A DNA stretch of 64,000 nucleotides, from NCBI RefSeq assembly GCF_051201015.1, contig NZ_JBPEHI010000011.1; one strand, written 5' to 3'. Of this stretch, positions 55,476 through 63,906 are shown one piece after another (the first letter of the stretch is position 1; the number at the start of each line of letters is the position of its first letter). The position numbers and the translations under genes were made by a program. The DNA is from Petrimonas sulfuriphila (GTDB lineage: Bacteria; Bacteroidota; Bacteroidia; Bacteroidales; Dysgonomonadaceae). The notes under the pieces are model-generated. The model ran no database searches, was not told the DNA's origin, and saw nothing but the letters and a program-made list of their open reading frames with translations.

Positions 55476-56420
55476 ATGTTCAACGCCCTTACAAAAACCA
55501 ATTACAATTTTCCCGGGCAGACTCACGTCTACCACGGAAAAGTACGCGATGTGTACAGCATCGGCGAAGATACACTGGTAATGATTGCCACTGACCGGAT
55601 CTCAGCATTCGACGTTATATTGCCTGAAGGAATTCCATATAAGGGGCAGGTTCTCAATCAGATTGCATCAAAATTTCTCGATGCCACCGCCGATATCGTC
55701 CCCAACTGGAAGCTGGCATCGCCCGATCCGATGGTTACCGTTGGGGTACGATGCGAACCGTTCAAGGTAGAAATGGTTATCCGCGGATACATCACTGGAA
55801 GCGCGTGGCGCGAATACAAAAGAGGGGTGCGTACGCTGTGCGGATTGACCCTGCCCGAAGGGATGCGAGAAAATCAAAAGTTCGAAACCCCGCTTATCAC
55901 GCCCACAACCAAAGCTGATGAAGGTCATGACGAAAATATTTCGCGTGAAGAAATCATTGCCCAGGGGCTGGTCAGCCAGGAAGATTACGAACAACTGGAA
56001 AAATACACATACGCCCTTTTTCAGCGCGGGACCGAGATGGCTGCCGAGAAAGGACTGATTCTTGTAGATACCAAATACGAATTCGGTAAAAAGAACGGCA
56101 AAATCTACCTGATCGACGAGATCCACACGCCCGACTCCTCCCGCTACTTCTACAGCGAAGGCTACAAGGAACGGTTCGAAAAAGGGGAAGAACAAAAGCA
56201 ACTCTCGAAGGAGTTCGTCAGAAAATGGCTGATGGATAATGGATTTCAAGGCCAGGAAGGACAAGAAGTTCCCGAAATGACTGCTGCATACTGCAACAGC
56301 GTATCGGACAGGTACATCGAATTGTTCGAAAAAATAACGGGTGAAGAATTCGTTAAAGCCGATGCCAGAGATCTGGAGGCACGAATTGAACGGAATGTCC
56401 TGGCTTTTTTCGAAAAATAA
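55476..56420 (+). CDS. purC: Phosphoribosylaminoimidazole-succinocarboxamide synthase
   Basis: A 314-residue SAICAR synthetase of the longer type, catalysing ligation of aspartate to CAIR in purine synthesis. Motifs include HGKVRDVYS (about 15-23, ATP site), ATDRISAFDV (about 33-42), VIRGYITGSAWREY (about 103-116), and DEIHTPDSSRYF (about 209-220). The lengths of loops match Bacteroidetes PurC. It follows phoH by 28 bases and precedes ubiE by 12, so it is probably read from the purF-type promoter. All catalytic segments are present. Confidence 0.97.
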   Translation: MFNALTKTNYNFPGQTHVYHGKVRDVYSIGEDTLVMIATDRISAFDVILPEGIPYKGQVLNQIASKFLDATADIVPNWKLASPDPMVTVGVRCEPFKVEMVIRGYITGSAWREYKRGVRTLCGLTLPEGMRENQKFETPLITPTTKADEGHDENISREEIIAQGLVSQEDYEQLEKYTYALFQRGTEMAAEKGLILVDTKYEFGKKNGKIYLIDEIHTPDSSRYFYSEGYKERFEKGEEQKQLSKEFVRKWLMDNGFQGQEGQEVPEMTAAYCNSVSDRYIELFEKITGEEFVKADARDLEARIERNVLAFFEK

Positions 56421-56432
56421 AAATAAAACAAA

Positions 56433-57170
56433 ATGACCTACGACGTAGAAAAAGTTCATCCTTACGAAACGGGTACTTCCAAAAAGGAACAAGTGGAGGC
56501 GATGTTCAACGAAATTGCGCCAAACTACGATAAGCTTAATGGCCTCCTTTCCCTGGGAATAGACGATTACTGGCGCAAGGAATCCATAAAGGCGTTAAAA
56601 CCGTACCGGCCTGAATATATTCTCGACATCGCCACCGGGACGGGTGATTTTGCCATCCTGGCAAAAAAAATCCTTCAACCCAGACGCATTATAGGCATTG
56701 ACATTTCCGAAGGGATGATGGCTGTAGGCAGAGACAAAGTAAAACGAAAAGGCCTGGAACGCGTCATCACGTTTGAACGGCAGGACTCCTCCGCACTTTT
56801 TTTTCCCGATCAATCATTTGACGCTGTCACTGCTGCTTTCGGTATCCGGAATTTTGAAAACATCGATAAGAGTTTCGGAGAAGTGCTGCGTGTGCTCAAA
56901 CCCGGAGGAGTGTTCCTTTTTATAGAACTGACCACCCCCGAAGCAACACCCATGAAAGAACTCTATTCGCTATATACGAAGTACGTGATGCCCGTCTTGT
57001 CGAACACAATGGCCACCGAGCAACGGGCCTACGAATATTTACCCGAATCCATCGCCGCCTTCCCGCAAGGCAGGGAAATGATGCTGATCCTGAAAAAAAA
57101 TGGGTTCCGGAACATCCGGCTGAGACGGTTTACAATGGGGATTGCAACGTTATATATGGCAGAAAAATAA
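56433..57170 (+). CDS. ubiE: Demethylmenaquinone methyltransferase
   Basis: A 245-residue SAM-dependent methyltransferase (MenG/UbiE) that makes the last methylation in menaquinone synthesis. SAM motif I is LDIATGTGDFAILA (about 64-77), the central motif is DAVTAAFGIRNF (about 130-141), and PGGVFLFIELTTPEA (about 157-171) is motif III. Ubiquinone is not expected in this anaerobic lineage, so menG is the functional name. It complements the men operon 16 kb upstream. It lies 12 bases after purC and 3 before aroE, probably one transcript. Confidence 0.95.
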   Translation: MTYDVEKVHPYETGTSKKEQVEAMFNEIAPNYDKLNGLLSLGIDDYWRKESIKALKPYRPEYILDIATGTGDFAILAKKILQPRRIIGIDISEGMMAVGRDKVKRKGLERVITFERQDSSALFFPDQSFDAVTAAFGIRNFENIDKSFGEVLRVLKPGGVFLFIELTTPEATPMKELYSLYTKYVMPVLSNTMATEQRAYEYLPESIAAFPQGREMMLILKKNGFRNIRLRRFTMGIATLYMAEK

Positions 57171-57173
57171 AGG

Positions 57174-57929
57174 ATGCACACTTACGGATTAATCGGCTTT
57201 CCGCTAAAACACTCCTTCTCATCCAAATTTTTTACCGAAAAGTTTGCCCGGGAAGGTGTGGAGGCTGAATACCTGAATTTCGAAATTGAAGATATTCTTC
57301 AACTGCGCGAAGTCATTCTTTTCAATCAACACTTGCGCGGGCTGAACGTAACCATTCCCTACAAAGAACAGGTTATCCCGTTTCTAAACGAGATAACCCC
57401 CGAGGCTCAACGTATCGGCGCCGTAAACACGATAAAAATCGAACGTGAACCCGGGAACATGTATTTTTATCACCTCACCGGATACAATACCGATTATGTG
57501 GGATTTAAAAAATCAATCGAGCCGCTCATTCGTCCCGGGCTTCATAAAAAAGCATTGATACTGGGAACGGGGGGGGCCTCGAAAGCCGTTCGCCAGGTAT
57601 TCGAAGAGATGAACATCCCCTGGAAGTATGTCTCCCGGACAGGCTCAGACGAACGGTTTACCTACAACGAAATAGACGAAGCGGTCTTACTCGAACACAA
57701 GATTGTTGTCAATTGCTCTCCCATTGGCACTTTTCCCAAGGATGAGGAATGTCCCGATATCCCTTACCGGTTTCTCACACACGAGCATCTGCTCTACGAT
57801 TTGATTTACAACCCGTCGGAAACGTTATTTTTGAAAAAAGGAAAGACACAAGGCGCTACGATTAAAAACGGGGCAGAAATGCTGGAATTACAAGCGCTGG
57901 CAGCCTGGGAAATCTGGAGTAAACAATAA
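57174..57929 (+). CDS. aroE: Shikimate dehydrogenase
   Basis: A 251-residue NADP-dependent enzyme that reduces 3-dehydroshikimate in chorismate synthesis. The shikimate-binding start is LIGFPLKHSFSSKFF (about 5-19), the catalytic Lys is in NVTIPYKEQV (about 59-68), and the dinucleotide fold has LGTGGASKAV (about 123-132). It ends in the family's GAEMLELQALAAWEIW. Chorismate is the precursor used by MenF. It starts three bases after ubiE. The stop codon lies inside the terminator tail of the opposite-strand gene. Confidence 0.95.
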   Translation: MHTYGLIGFPLKHSFSSKFFTEKFAREGVEAEYLNFEIEDILQLREVILFNQHLRGLNVTIPYKEQVIPFLNEITPEAQRIGAVNTIKIEREPGNMYFYHLTGYNTDYVGFKKSIEPLIRPGLHKKALILGTGGASKAVRQVFEEMNIPWKYVSRTGSDERFTYNEIDEAVLLEHKIVVNCSPIGTFPKDEECPDIPYRFLTHEHLLYDLIYNPSETLFLKKGKTQGATIKNGAEMLELQALAAWEIWSKQ

Positions 57930-57930
57930 A

Positions 57931-57966
57931 AATCCTCACCGATTTGATTCCAAAGCGGCGAGGATT
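57931..57966 (-). terminator. Terminator of the 57999-58376 gene
   Basis: On the minus strand the arms AATCCTCGCCG and CGGTGAGGATT pair over 11 positions (one G-U) around a 14-base loop and are followed by TTTTTATTG, which overlaps the aroE stop region. Confidence 0.65.
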
Positions 57967-57998
57967 GAGTGATAGTGTAGTGTCTGACAGACTGCTCT

Positions 57999-58376
57999 TT
58001 ATAAAACTTCTTCGGTCTTTGTTTCTTGTTCAATGTCTTTAACGGGCTCTTCCCAGGGGGTTTCTACTCCTTCATTATCGAAATAAATTTTCTTTTGGGA
58101 CTGATCTTCCTTGTTGGTTACTTTCACTTTCGTGATTTGTTTTTCCGCATTGTACTTGATCACGTCAATATCGTAAGTCTCTTTTAATGCATTGATGGCC
58201 GCCTGCACCTTTTCGTTCAATTCTTCGAATTTAACATCTACAAAACCGTCATCGTCAAGGGTAACTTCTATGATGGGTTTTTCGTTTGTTGTATTTACTG
58301 TGTTTGCTGCCTGAACTGAGGTTGATGTAAAAATACCTGATGCAGCAAGAGCGATGGATAAAATAACTTTTTTCAT
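57999..58376 (-). CDS. Small secreted protein of unknown function
   Basis: A 125-residue protein with a clear signal peptide (about residues 1-23, ending SVQAA). The mature part is about 100 residues, highly charged, with a strand-helix-strand pattern (KPIIEVTLDDDGFVDVKFEE, then VQAAINALKETYDIDVIKYN, then QITKVKVTNKEDQSQKKIYF) that resembles PepSY/BLIP-like small domains; this resemblance is only by eye. The C-terminus is acidic. Upstream a possible promoter has TTTG (58455-58458) 17 bases from TTTTTTTG (58430-58437). It is read alone, with its own terminator. Confidence 0.75.
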   Translation of the reverse strand: MKKVILSIALAASGIFTSTSVQAANTVNTTNEKPIIEVTLDDDGFVDVKFEELNEKVQAAINALKETYDIDVIKYNAEKQITKVKVTNKEDQSQKKIYFDNEGVETPWEEPVKDIEQETKTEEVL

Positions 58377-58687
58377 AATGATTAATTTTAGAAATTCTCA
58401 ATTAAGTTTTTTCTGTTTAATTAAACGTACAAAAAAAGATAATCAAATACCGTACAAAAAAACTTCACAAGTATGCAGCGGAAGCATATCCATTTAAGAA
58501 ACAGCGAATTATATTGAAAATAGGACAAAGCACCGTACCTTAAAAACTGTGGACCGGGTGTAGAAGTGTAGAAAATCTCCACATTTTTCGGATGAAATTC
58601 CACATAAAATCCAGAGGTGCATGACAATAAGGGGAAGAAATGAACACAAGATTCAGGCAACGGCACAACGAAACAAAAAATATTGTG
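58377..58687. other. Intergenic gap between divergent genes
   Basis: About 310 bases, AT-rich near the left. It holds a 12-base direct repeat (CGTACAAAAAAA at 58426-58437 and 58451-58462) and the possible promoter of the small secreted gene. The frame open from 58621 is upstream of the kinase promoter and is not coding. I see nothing else in it. Confidence 0.6.
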
Positions 58688-58695
58688 TATTTTTG
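58688..58695 (+). promoter_or_regulatory. -7 promoter element for the hybrid kinase
   Basis: TATTTTTG, a perfect TAnnTTTG, 15 bases before the ATG at 58711. Transcription from it would leave out the upstream ATG at 58621. Confidence 0.55.
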
Positions 58696-58710
58696 AGCGA
58701 AAAACAGATA

Positions 58711-61143
58711 ATGCAAATGGGATCGGATAATTCTTTAGAGCATCGGATAGGAGTGAAAATAAGTTTACTGTTTCTCATTATCATTCTTTATGTCACAGGG
58801 ATTTTTGTCTACTCCTTCAACCTGAAAAAGTATGTAGACACTCAAAAAGAAGAAATTTCCGGTGCTTACAATGTTTTAGCGCAAAGCAACCAGCTGGTAC
58901 TTTCTGTTCAGGAAGCCCAGGAGTCATTGAACGCCTATTTAATAAATCCGCACCGAAAGATTCAGTTAAAATACGATTCTATCTCGACAACAATTTCTCT
59001 CCAGATAACCGAATTAAAAAAACTGGCATCACAAAGAAATCAAGATGTCTACCTGGAAAGCATCGATTCGCTGTTACACGAAAAAAACAAAATCGTTAAT
59101 CAGCTTATCGTTCAGTTCCGTTCCCGAAGTCCTATAAGTGAACTCGATAAAAAAATTGAGACGTACGATCAGTTCATTCAGGATTCTGTGGTGGTTACGA
59201 CAAACCAGGACACCACCATCGTTGTAAAGGATAAAAAAGGATTTTGGACCCGTTTTAAAAATTTAGTCAACCCGAACCGTGCTCCCGATACCATCGTAAG
59301 CATTGCTCGGGTGGAACAGGAGACCCGGCTCACGTCCAGGATCGATACCGGAGTATACGCCGATTTGAAAAACATGTCTCAAGCTGCCACAAAAACCTAT
59401 TCATCTCAACTGTCGGGCATCGAAAAACAGGTACGGGAACTTATTCTAGCCGAAAAAAATATTTCCTTGCAAATATCCCAGCTGTTGACTAAATTCTACA
59501 ACGAGATAACACGCGTCACACGGGAAGGGATCCAGAGCAGTGAACTGCTCACACGCAAAATCTTCACGTTTGCGGTTGTTGTAGGTGCCCTGTCGTTGGT
59601 ATTGATCCTTATTATCATTTTTCTCATCGTTGACGACCTGAAAAAAGGGCAGAAGGCCCGCCTCGATCTGGCCGAGGAGAAACAGCTTACCGAATCGTTG
59701 ATGGAAAGCCGCCACAAGTTACTTCTCTCCGTTTCACACGACATTAAGACTCCACTCAGCTCCATGATGGGATATATGGAAATGTGGCAGGGAGAAAAAA
59801 TTCCGGAAAGCATGAAAAAACAATTGCTATCGGCCCAAAACTCCGGAAAACACATCCTGAGCATGCTCATCAATTTACTCGAATTCTCCCGGTTGGAACG
59901 AAATGCGGGAGAACTACACAACAGCCGGTTCAATTTAACAGAGCTGGTGGACGAAATTATACAGATGTTCAGGCCGCTGACCGAAGGGAAAGAACTGGAT
60001 ATCGAGTTTGAAAACCGGGTTGAATCGCCTTTCTATGTTGAAACAGACCACACGGTTCTCAGGCAGATATTGATAAACGTTATCTCCAATGCGGTAAAAT
60101 ACACCGTTAAGGGAAGAATCGATGTCCGGTTAAGTTACGAAAACAGCCTGATTTTTTCCATCAGTGACACCGGAATCGGCATGCATGAAAGCGATATCCG
60201 GGAGATATTCAAACCATTTTCCCGTGTGAAAAATCCGCTAAAAGCTGAGGGAAACGGCTTTGGAATGTACGTAACGCACGGGCTTATCCATTCGCTGAAA
60301 GGTGAAATAAACGTCCAGTCGAAAAAGGACGAAGGCACCTGCGTTACTATAACACTGCCCCTGCACCCCGCAGAAAAAATACCGGACGAAAGTAAAAACA
60401 GCCATCAGGACAGCAACAACGTTTACAGGAAAGTACTCGTTTTTGAAGACGATATAACCTTGGGGAAACTGATAAATGAATTTCTCTCGAAACAGGGATT
60501 TAAGGTAAAAATCTGCAACAACACCCGTGACGTGGACGGCTTTATAAATCACATATCCCTGTTTGACATTGTATTCACAGACATGCAGATGCCTGACATC
60601 ACCGGAAATGAGATTTTGCTCAAAATCCGTAGAATTAATTCCTGCATTCCCGTCTGGCTGATGAGTGCCTACGATGATTACAACACCGAAAAGGCCGTTT
60701 CGGAAGGATTCAGCGGATTTATAACAAAGCCCATCCGGATGGGCAAGTTTATTGATGTTCTCTCCGGAGAAACACAGGTCATTACGAACCATCCTCCCTC
60801 GCTTGGTGAAAAATTTCCGCAACTGGCTTCTTTATTCGGAGATGACACCGAAACCATCAAAAAAATCCTATCAACCTTCGTTACAACCGTCTATAAGGAT
60901 ACCGAACATCTGACCGGGTTGATTGAAGCATCCGACTTTCAGGGAGTTCAACAATTGTGCCACAAGATCCATCCTTTTATCAGTCAGATTGATGCCCCTC
61001 ATTTGTGTGAGGTTTTGATAAAAATGGACTCACTCAGGGGAGAGGAAGAAACTACCTATTCTTCCTGGAAAGAAGATTTGTCGTTAAGCATTCGTCAAAT
61101 AAGAGCGTTTGCCGATGCTATTAAAAAGGAATATTTATTCTGA
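58711..61143 (+). CDS. Hybrid sensor histidine kinase with receiver and Hpt domains
   Basis: An 810-residue inner-membrane sensor. A first helix (about 14-36) leads to a mostly helical, periplasmic sensor region (about 37-282) with coiled-coil character, then a second helix (about 284-310). The HisKA domain has SVSHDIKTP with phospho-acceptor His343; HATPase_c follows (about 450-560, with NVISNAVKYT and FSISDTGIGM). A C-terminal receiver carries Asp624 in VFTDMQMPD, and an Hpt domain has His751 in QLCHKIHPF. The likely final partner is the convergent response regulator. ATG at 58711 or 58717; 58621 is rejected because the promoter lies after it. Confidence 0.92.
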   Translation: MQMGSDNSLEHRIGVKISLLFLIIILYVTGIFVYSFNLKKYVDTQKEEISGAYNVLAQSNQLVLSVQEAQESLNAYLINPHRKIQLKYDSISTTISLQITELKKLASQRNQDVYLESIDSLLHEKNKIVNQLIVQFRSRSPISELDKKIETYDQFIQDSVVVTTNQDTTIVVKDKKGFWTRFKNLVNPNRAPDTIVSIARVEQETRLTSRIDTGVYADLKNMSQAATKTYSSQLSGIEKQVRELILAEKNISLQISQLLTKFYNEITRVTREGIQSSELLTRKIFTFAVVVGALSLVLILIIIFLIVDDLKKGQKARLDLAEEKQLTESLMESRHKLLLSVSHDIKTPLSSMMGYMEMWQGEKIPESMKKQLLSAQNSGKHILSMLINLLEFSRLERNAGELHNSRFNLTELVDEIIQMFRPLTEGKELDIEFENRVESPFYVETDHTVLRQILINVISNAVKYTVKGRIDVRLSYENSLIFSISDTGIGMHESDIREIFKPFSRVKNPLKAEGNGFGMYVTHGLIHSLKGEINVQSKKDEGTCVTITLPLHPAEKIPDESKNSHQDSNNVYRKVLVFEDDITLGKLINEFLSKQGFKVKICNNTRDVDGFINHISLFDIVFTDMQMPDITGNEILLKIRRINSCIPVWLMSAYDDYNTEKAVSEGFSGFITKPIRMGKFIDVLSGETQVITNHPPSLGEKFPQLASLFGDDTETIKKILSTFVTTVYKDTEHLTGLIEASDFQGVQQLCHKIHPFISQIDAPHLCEVLIKMDSLRGEEETTYSSWKEDLSLSIRQIRAFADAIKKEYLF

Positions 61144-61159
61144 CAATCGTCATTTTCCG

Positions 61160-62554
61160 CTATAAGCCGTACTTGCGAATCTTGTTGTACAGAGTTTTTC
61201 GGTCTATACGCAATAGAATTGCTGCCCGGGATTTGTTTCCTTTGGTTTTTTCCAGAGCACGTACTATCTTTTCTTTTTCTTCTTCGGGCGAGACGTTCAA
61301 GGATACATCTGCCTCTTTATTCTCTTCAACACTCTTTTCCGATAAAAACGGTAGACTCTCCAACGTAATCGTATCACCGGGTGAAAAAAGTACCGCACGG
61401 CGAATTACATTTCGCAGTTCCCTTAGGTTGCCTGGCCAAGAATAGGTTTCCAACCGGGAAAAGACCTTAGCCGAGATGAACCTCACTTTTTTATCCAGTT
61501 CGGCATTTGCTTCGTCAACAAAATGTTCGGCATACAACGGAATATCGTCTTTGCAACTCCTCAGTGGCGGAACCTCAATCATGAACTCATTGAGTCGATG
61601 AAACAGATCCTCTCTAAAACGGCCATGGGCAATCGCTTTCTCGAGATTTTCATTGGTAGCCGTAACAATTCGCACATCTACCTCCAAATCGGTAGTCGCT
61701 CCCACCGGCCGGATCTTTTTTTCCTGCAAGGTCCTGAGGAGCTGCATCTGGACGCCGTACGGCAAGTTTCCCACTTCATCCAGAAATAACGTACCGCCAT
61801 TTGCTTCTGCAAAAAAGCCTACTTTATCTTCAATGGCGGAGGTAAAAGAACCTTTTTTGTGTCCGAACAGCTCACTTGGCGCCAGCTCAATGGACAAGCT
61901 TCCACAATCTACTGCGATAAACGGGCCATGGGCACGCTGGCTCCGTTCGTGAATCATTCTTGCCGCATGTTCCTTTCCCGTACCGCTTTCGCCAATAATC
62001 ATCACGGCCATTGAAGTGGGAGCAACGGTATTTATAAAAGAGTACATACGGGAGGACAGCGGACTGCATCCTTCTACCGTACCTCCTCGCTTCTCTTTCT
62101 TCTTTTTTTCCTGCGAATGCTTCCTTAGAATGTTCTCCGTTTTTTTTCTGTCCTTGAAAGCCGCCTCTATTTTCTCTGCGAGAACAGACGGATTGATGGG
62201 TTTTTCCAGGAAGTCAAAAGCCCCCAGTTTTATAGCTGAAACAGCCGTCTGTATTTCACCATATCCGGTCATTATTATAACCGGCACCGACGGATACCTT
62301 TCGTGCATCCAAGAAAGAAGCATTATCCCGTCACCGTCAGGCAAGCGCAAATCCGATAAGACAATGTCGTATGTTGAATCGGCAAGCAATTCCTGGGCCG
62401 ACAACATTCCCGTACACCATTTTGCGGAGAATCCATTCTTCTCAAACCACTTTTGAAGCATCGTTCCAAAAGAGATGTCGTCTTCGACTATTAATATTTT
62501 TCCGTTCACTTGAGCAATAATTGACACCGTAAAGATAGGTTTTTTATTTTTCAT
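61160..62554 (-). CDS. Sigma-54-type (NtrC family) response regulator
   Basis: A 464-residue regulator with a receiver (phospho-acceptor Asp68 in VLSDLRLPDG), an AAA+ domain (Walker A GESGTGKE about 188-195, Walker B GGTLFLDEVGN) and a Fis-type HTH (GNKSRAAILLRIDRKTLYNK). The sigma-54 contact loop, normally GAFTGA, reads GSFTSA (about residue 235), with the key Thr kept. The start at 62554 has GGAGA five bases upstream; a GTG at 62509 is an alternative. It converges with the hybrid kinase, 16 bases between stops, so the two are probably a pair. Targets unknown. Confidence 0.9.
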   Translation of the reverse strand: MKNKKPIFTVSIIAQVNGKILIVEDDISFGTMLQKWFEKNGFSAKWCTGMLSAQELLADSTYDIVLSDLRLPDGDGIMLLSWMHERYPSVPVIIMTGYGEIQTAVSAIKLGAFDFLEKPINPSVLAEKIEAAFKDRKKTENILRKHSQEKKKKEKRGGTVEGCSPLSSRMYSFINTVAPTSMAVMIIGESGTGKEHAARMIHERSQRAHGPFIAVDCGSLSIELAPSELFGHKKGSFTSAIEDKVGFFAEANGGTLFLDEVGNLPYGVQMQLLRTLQEKKIRPVGATTDLEVDVRIVTATNENLEKAIAHGRFREDLFHRLNEFMIEVPPLRSCKDDIPLYAEHFVDEANAELDKKVRFISAKVFSRLETYSWPGNLRELRNVIRRAVLFSPGDTITLESLPFLSEKSVEENKEADVSLNVSPEEEKEKIVRALEKTKGNKSRAAILLRIDRKTLYNKIRKYGL

Positions 62555-62653
62555 TTGTTCTCCGTCAGCAAATGCATTTATGAAACCTAACATTTGACAG
62601 AATAAGATTAAGTTTTTTTGGGAAAGAGGGTTTCCGTTCACACGAGAATTGAC

Positions 62654-62661
62654 TATATTTG
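62654..62661 (+). promoter_or_regulatory. -7 promoter element for the M24 peptidase
   Basis: TATATTTG, a perfect TAnnTTTG, 23 bases before the ATG at 62685; it argues against the TTG at 62649 as start. Confidence 0.55.
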
Positions 62662-62684
62662 AAAATCAAAAAAAGAGTTGTTTC

Positions 62685-63857
62685 ATGAATCCTATAAATA
62701 AGAAAGAATCCAGTCAAAGACTATCCCGGCTCCAACAAACTATCCGGGAATTACAAGCTGAGGCATGCCTGATTTCCACGACAGTAAACCAATTTTACCT
62801 GCTTGGTTTTATTTTTGACGGTTTCGTTTTTGTCCAACCCGAAGGGGATCCGGTTTTGTTCGTAAAACGCCCCAGCGGCATCAAAGGTGACAATATTACC
62901 TACATCCGAAAGCCCGAACAGCTTCCCGATCTTCTGCACCAGAGAAAAATTCCGTTGCCCAGGAGGCTGATGATGGAAAACGATGTATTGTCGTTTTCCA
63001 CCGTTTCACGGATTCAGACAGCCCTTGAAATGCCCAAACTGATAAATGTTTCGGGAGAAATGCGCCGTATCCGAAGTGTTAAATCGGAGTTTGAGATCAA
63101 ACAGATGCGCGAGTGCGCCGATATTCATGCTTTGGTTTACAAACAAATCCCGCATATTTATAGCAAAGGGATGACGGATATCGAATTTCAGATCGAGCTG
63201 GAAAGAGAAATGCGTTTAGCCGGTTCGTCAGGTATTTTTAGAACTTTCGGAGAGAACATGGATATCTTTATGGGCAGCATTCTTACCGGTGACAATGCTC
63301 AATCCGCTTCCCCGTTTGATTTCGCACTTGGCGGCCAAGGATTATCCCCCTTGTTGCCAATTGGAGCCAACGGTACGAAACTTATTCCCGGAACTACGTT
63401 GATGGTAGATATGGCGGGCAATTACCGCCCGTGGATGAGTGATATGACCCGGACATTCGCTATTGGTACTGTACCCGATATTGCCCACAAAGCTCATCAG
63501 GTTTCCATCAATATTTGCAATGCCATTTCCGCAACAAGCCAATCGGGAACACCTTGTGCCAATATTTATTCTCTGGCAGAAATGATGGTAAGGGAAAGCG
63601 GCCTTTCCGGTTATTTCATGGGAACAGCACAACAGGCCAAATTTGTAGGGCACGGAGTAGGGTTGGAGATTAATGAACCGCCCGTTCTTGCACCCCGCTC
63701 GAAGGAAATCCTGGAAGCAGGTATGACAATTGCCGTAGAACCCAAATTTGTACTTCCGGGAATCGGCGCTGTGGGAATAGAAAATACCTATATCGTTCGC
63801 AATGACAGGTTGGAGAAAATTACCGGTTGCGAGGAAGAATTAGTGGAGTTATCATGA
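62685..63857 (+). CDS. M24 family aminopeptidase (Xaa-Pro type)
   Basis: A 390-residue metallopeptidase of the pita-bread fold, with a creatinase-like N-terminal domain (about 10-130) and the M24 catalytic domain (about 145-385). The five metal ligands are all seen: Asp242 (MVDMAGN), Asp253 (WMSDMTR), His323 (GHGVGLEINEPP), Glu352 (AVEPKFV) and Glu366 (GIENTY). It removes N-terminal residues before proline in known relatives. The ATG at 62685 follows its promoter. It is the last full gene before the group II intron, whose 3' end lies about 50 bases past its stop. Confidence 0.93.
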   Translation: MNPINKKESSQRLSRLQQTIRELQAEACLISTTVNQFYLLGFIFDGFVFVQPEGDPVLFVKRPSGIKGDNITYIRKPEQLPDLLHQRKIPLPRRLMMENDVLSFSTVSRIQTALEMPKLINVSGEMRRIRSVKSEFEIKQMRECADIHALVYKQIPHIYSKGMTDIEFQIELEREMRLAGSSGIFRTFGENMDIFMGSILTGDNAQSASPFDFALGGQGLSPLLPIGANGTKLIPGTTLMVDMAGNYRPWMSDMTRTFAIGTVPDIAHKAHQVSINICNAISATSQSGTPCANIYSLAEMMVRESGLSGYFMGTAQQAKFVGHGVGLEINEPPVLAPRSKEILEAGMTIAVEPKFVLPGIGAVGIENTYIVRNDRLEKITGCEEELVELS

Positions 63858-63906
63858 ATTCCGGTTGATCATTCTTCCGGTGATTGACTGGTCAACTGGT
63901 TATAAA

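Noticed and set aside
55668..56492. A 274-codon minus-strand frame across purC
   Set aside because: Phe-rich translation with no motifs, fully antisense to an intact purC.
58621..58710. Upstream extension of the hybrid kinase
   Set aside because: Lies before the -7 element at 58688-58695, so it would not be transcribed from it.
63861..63899. Possible hairpin CCGGTTGA ... TCAACTGG after the M24 stop
   Set aside because: The loop is 23 bases long, one pair is G-U, and no T-run follows; too weak to call a terminator.
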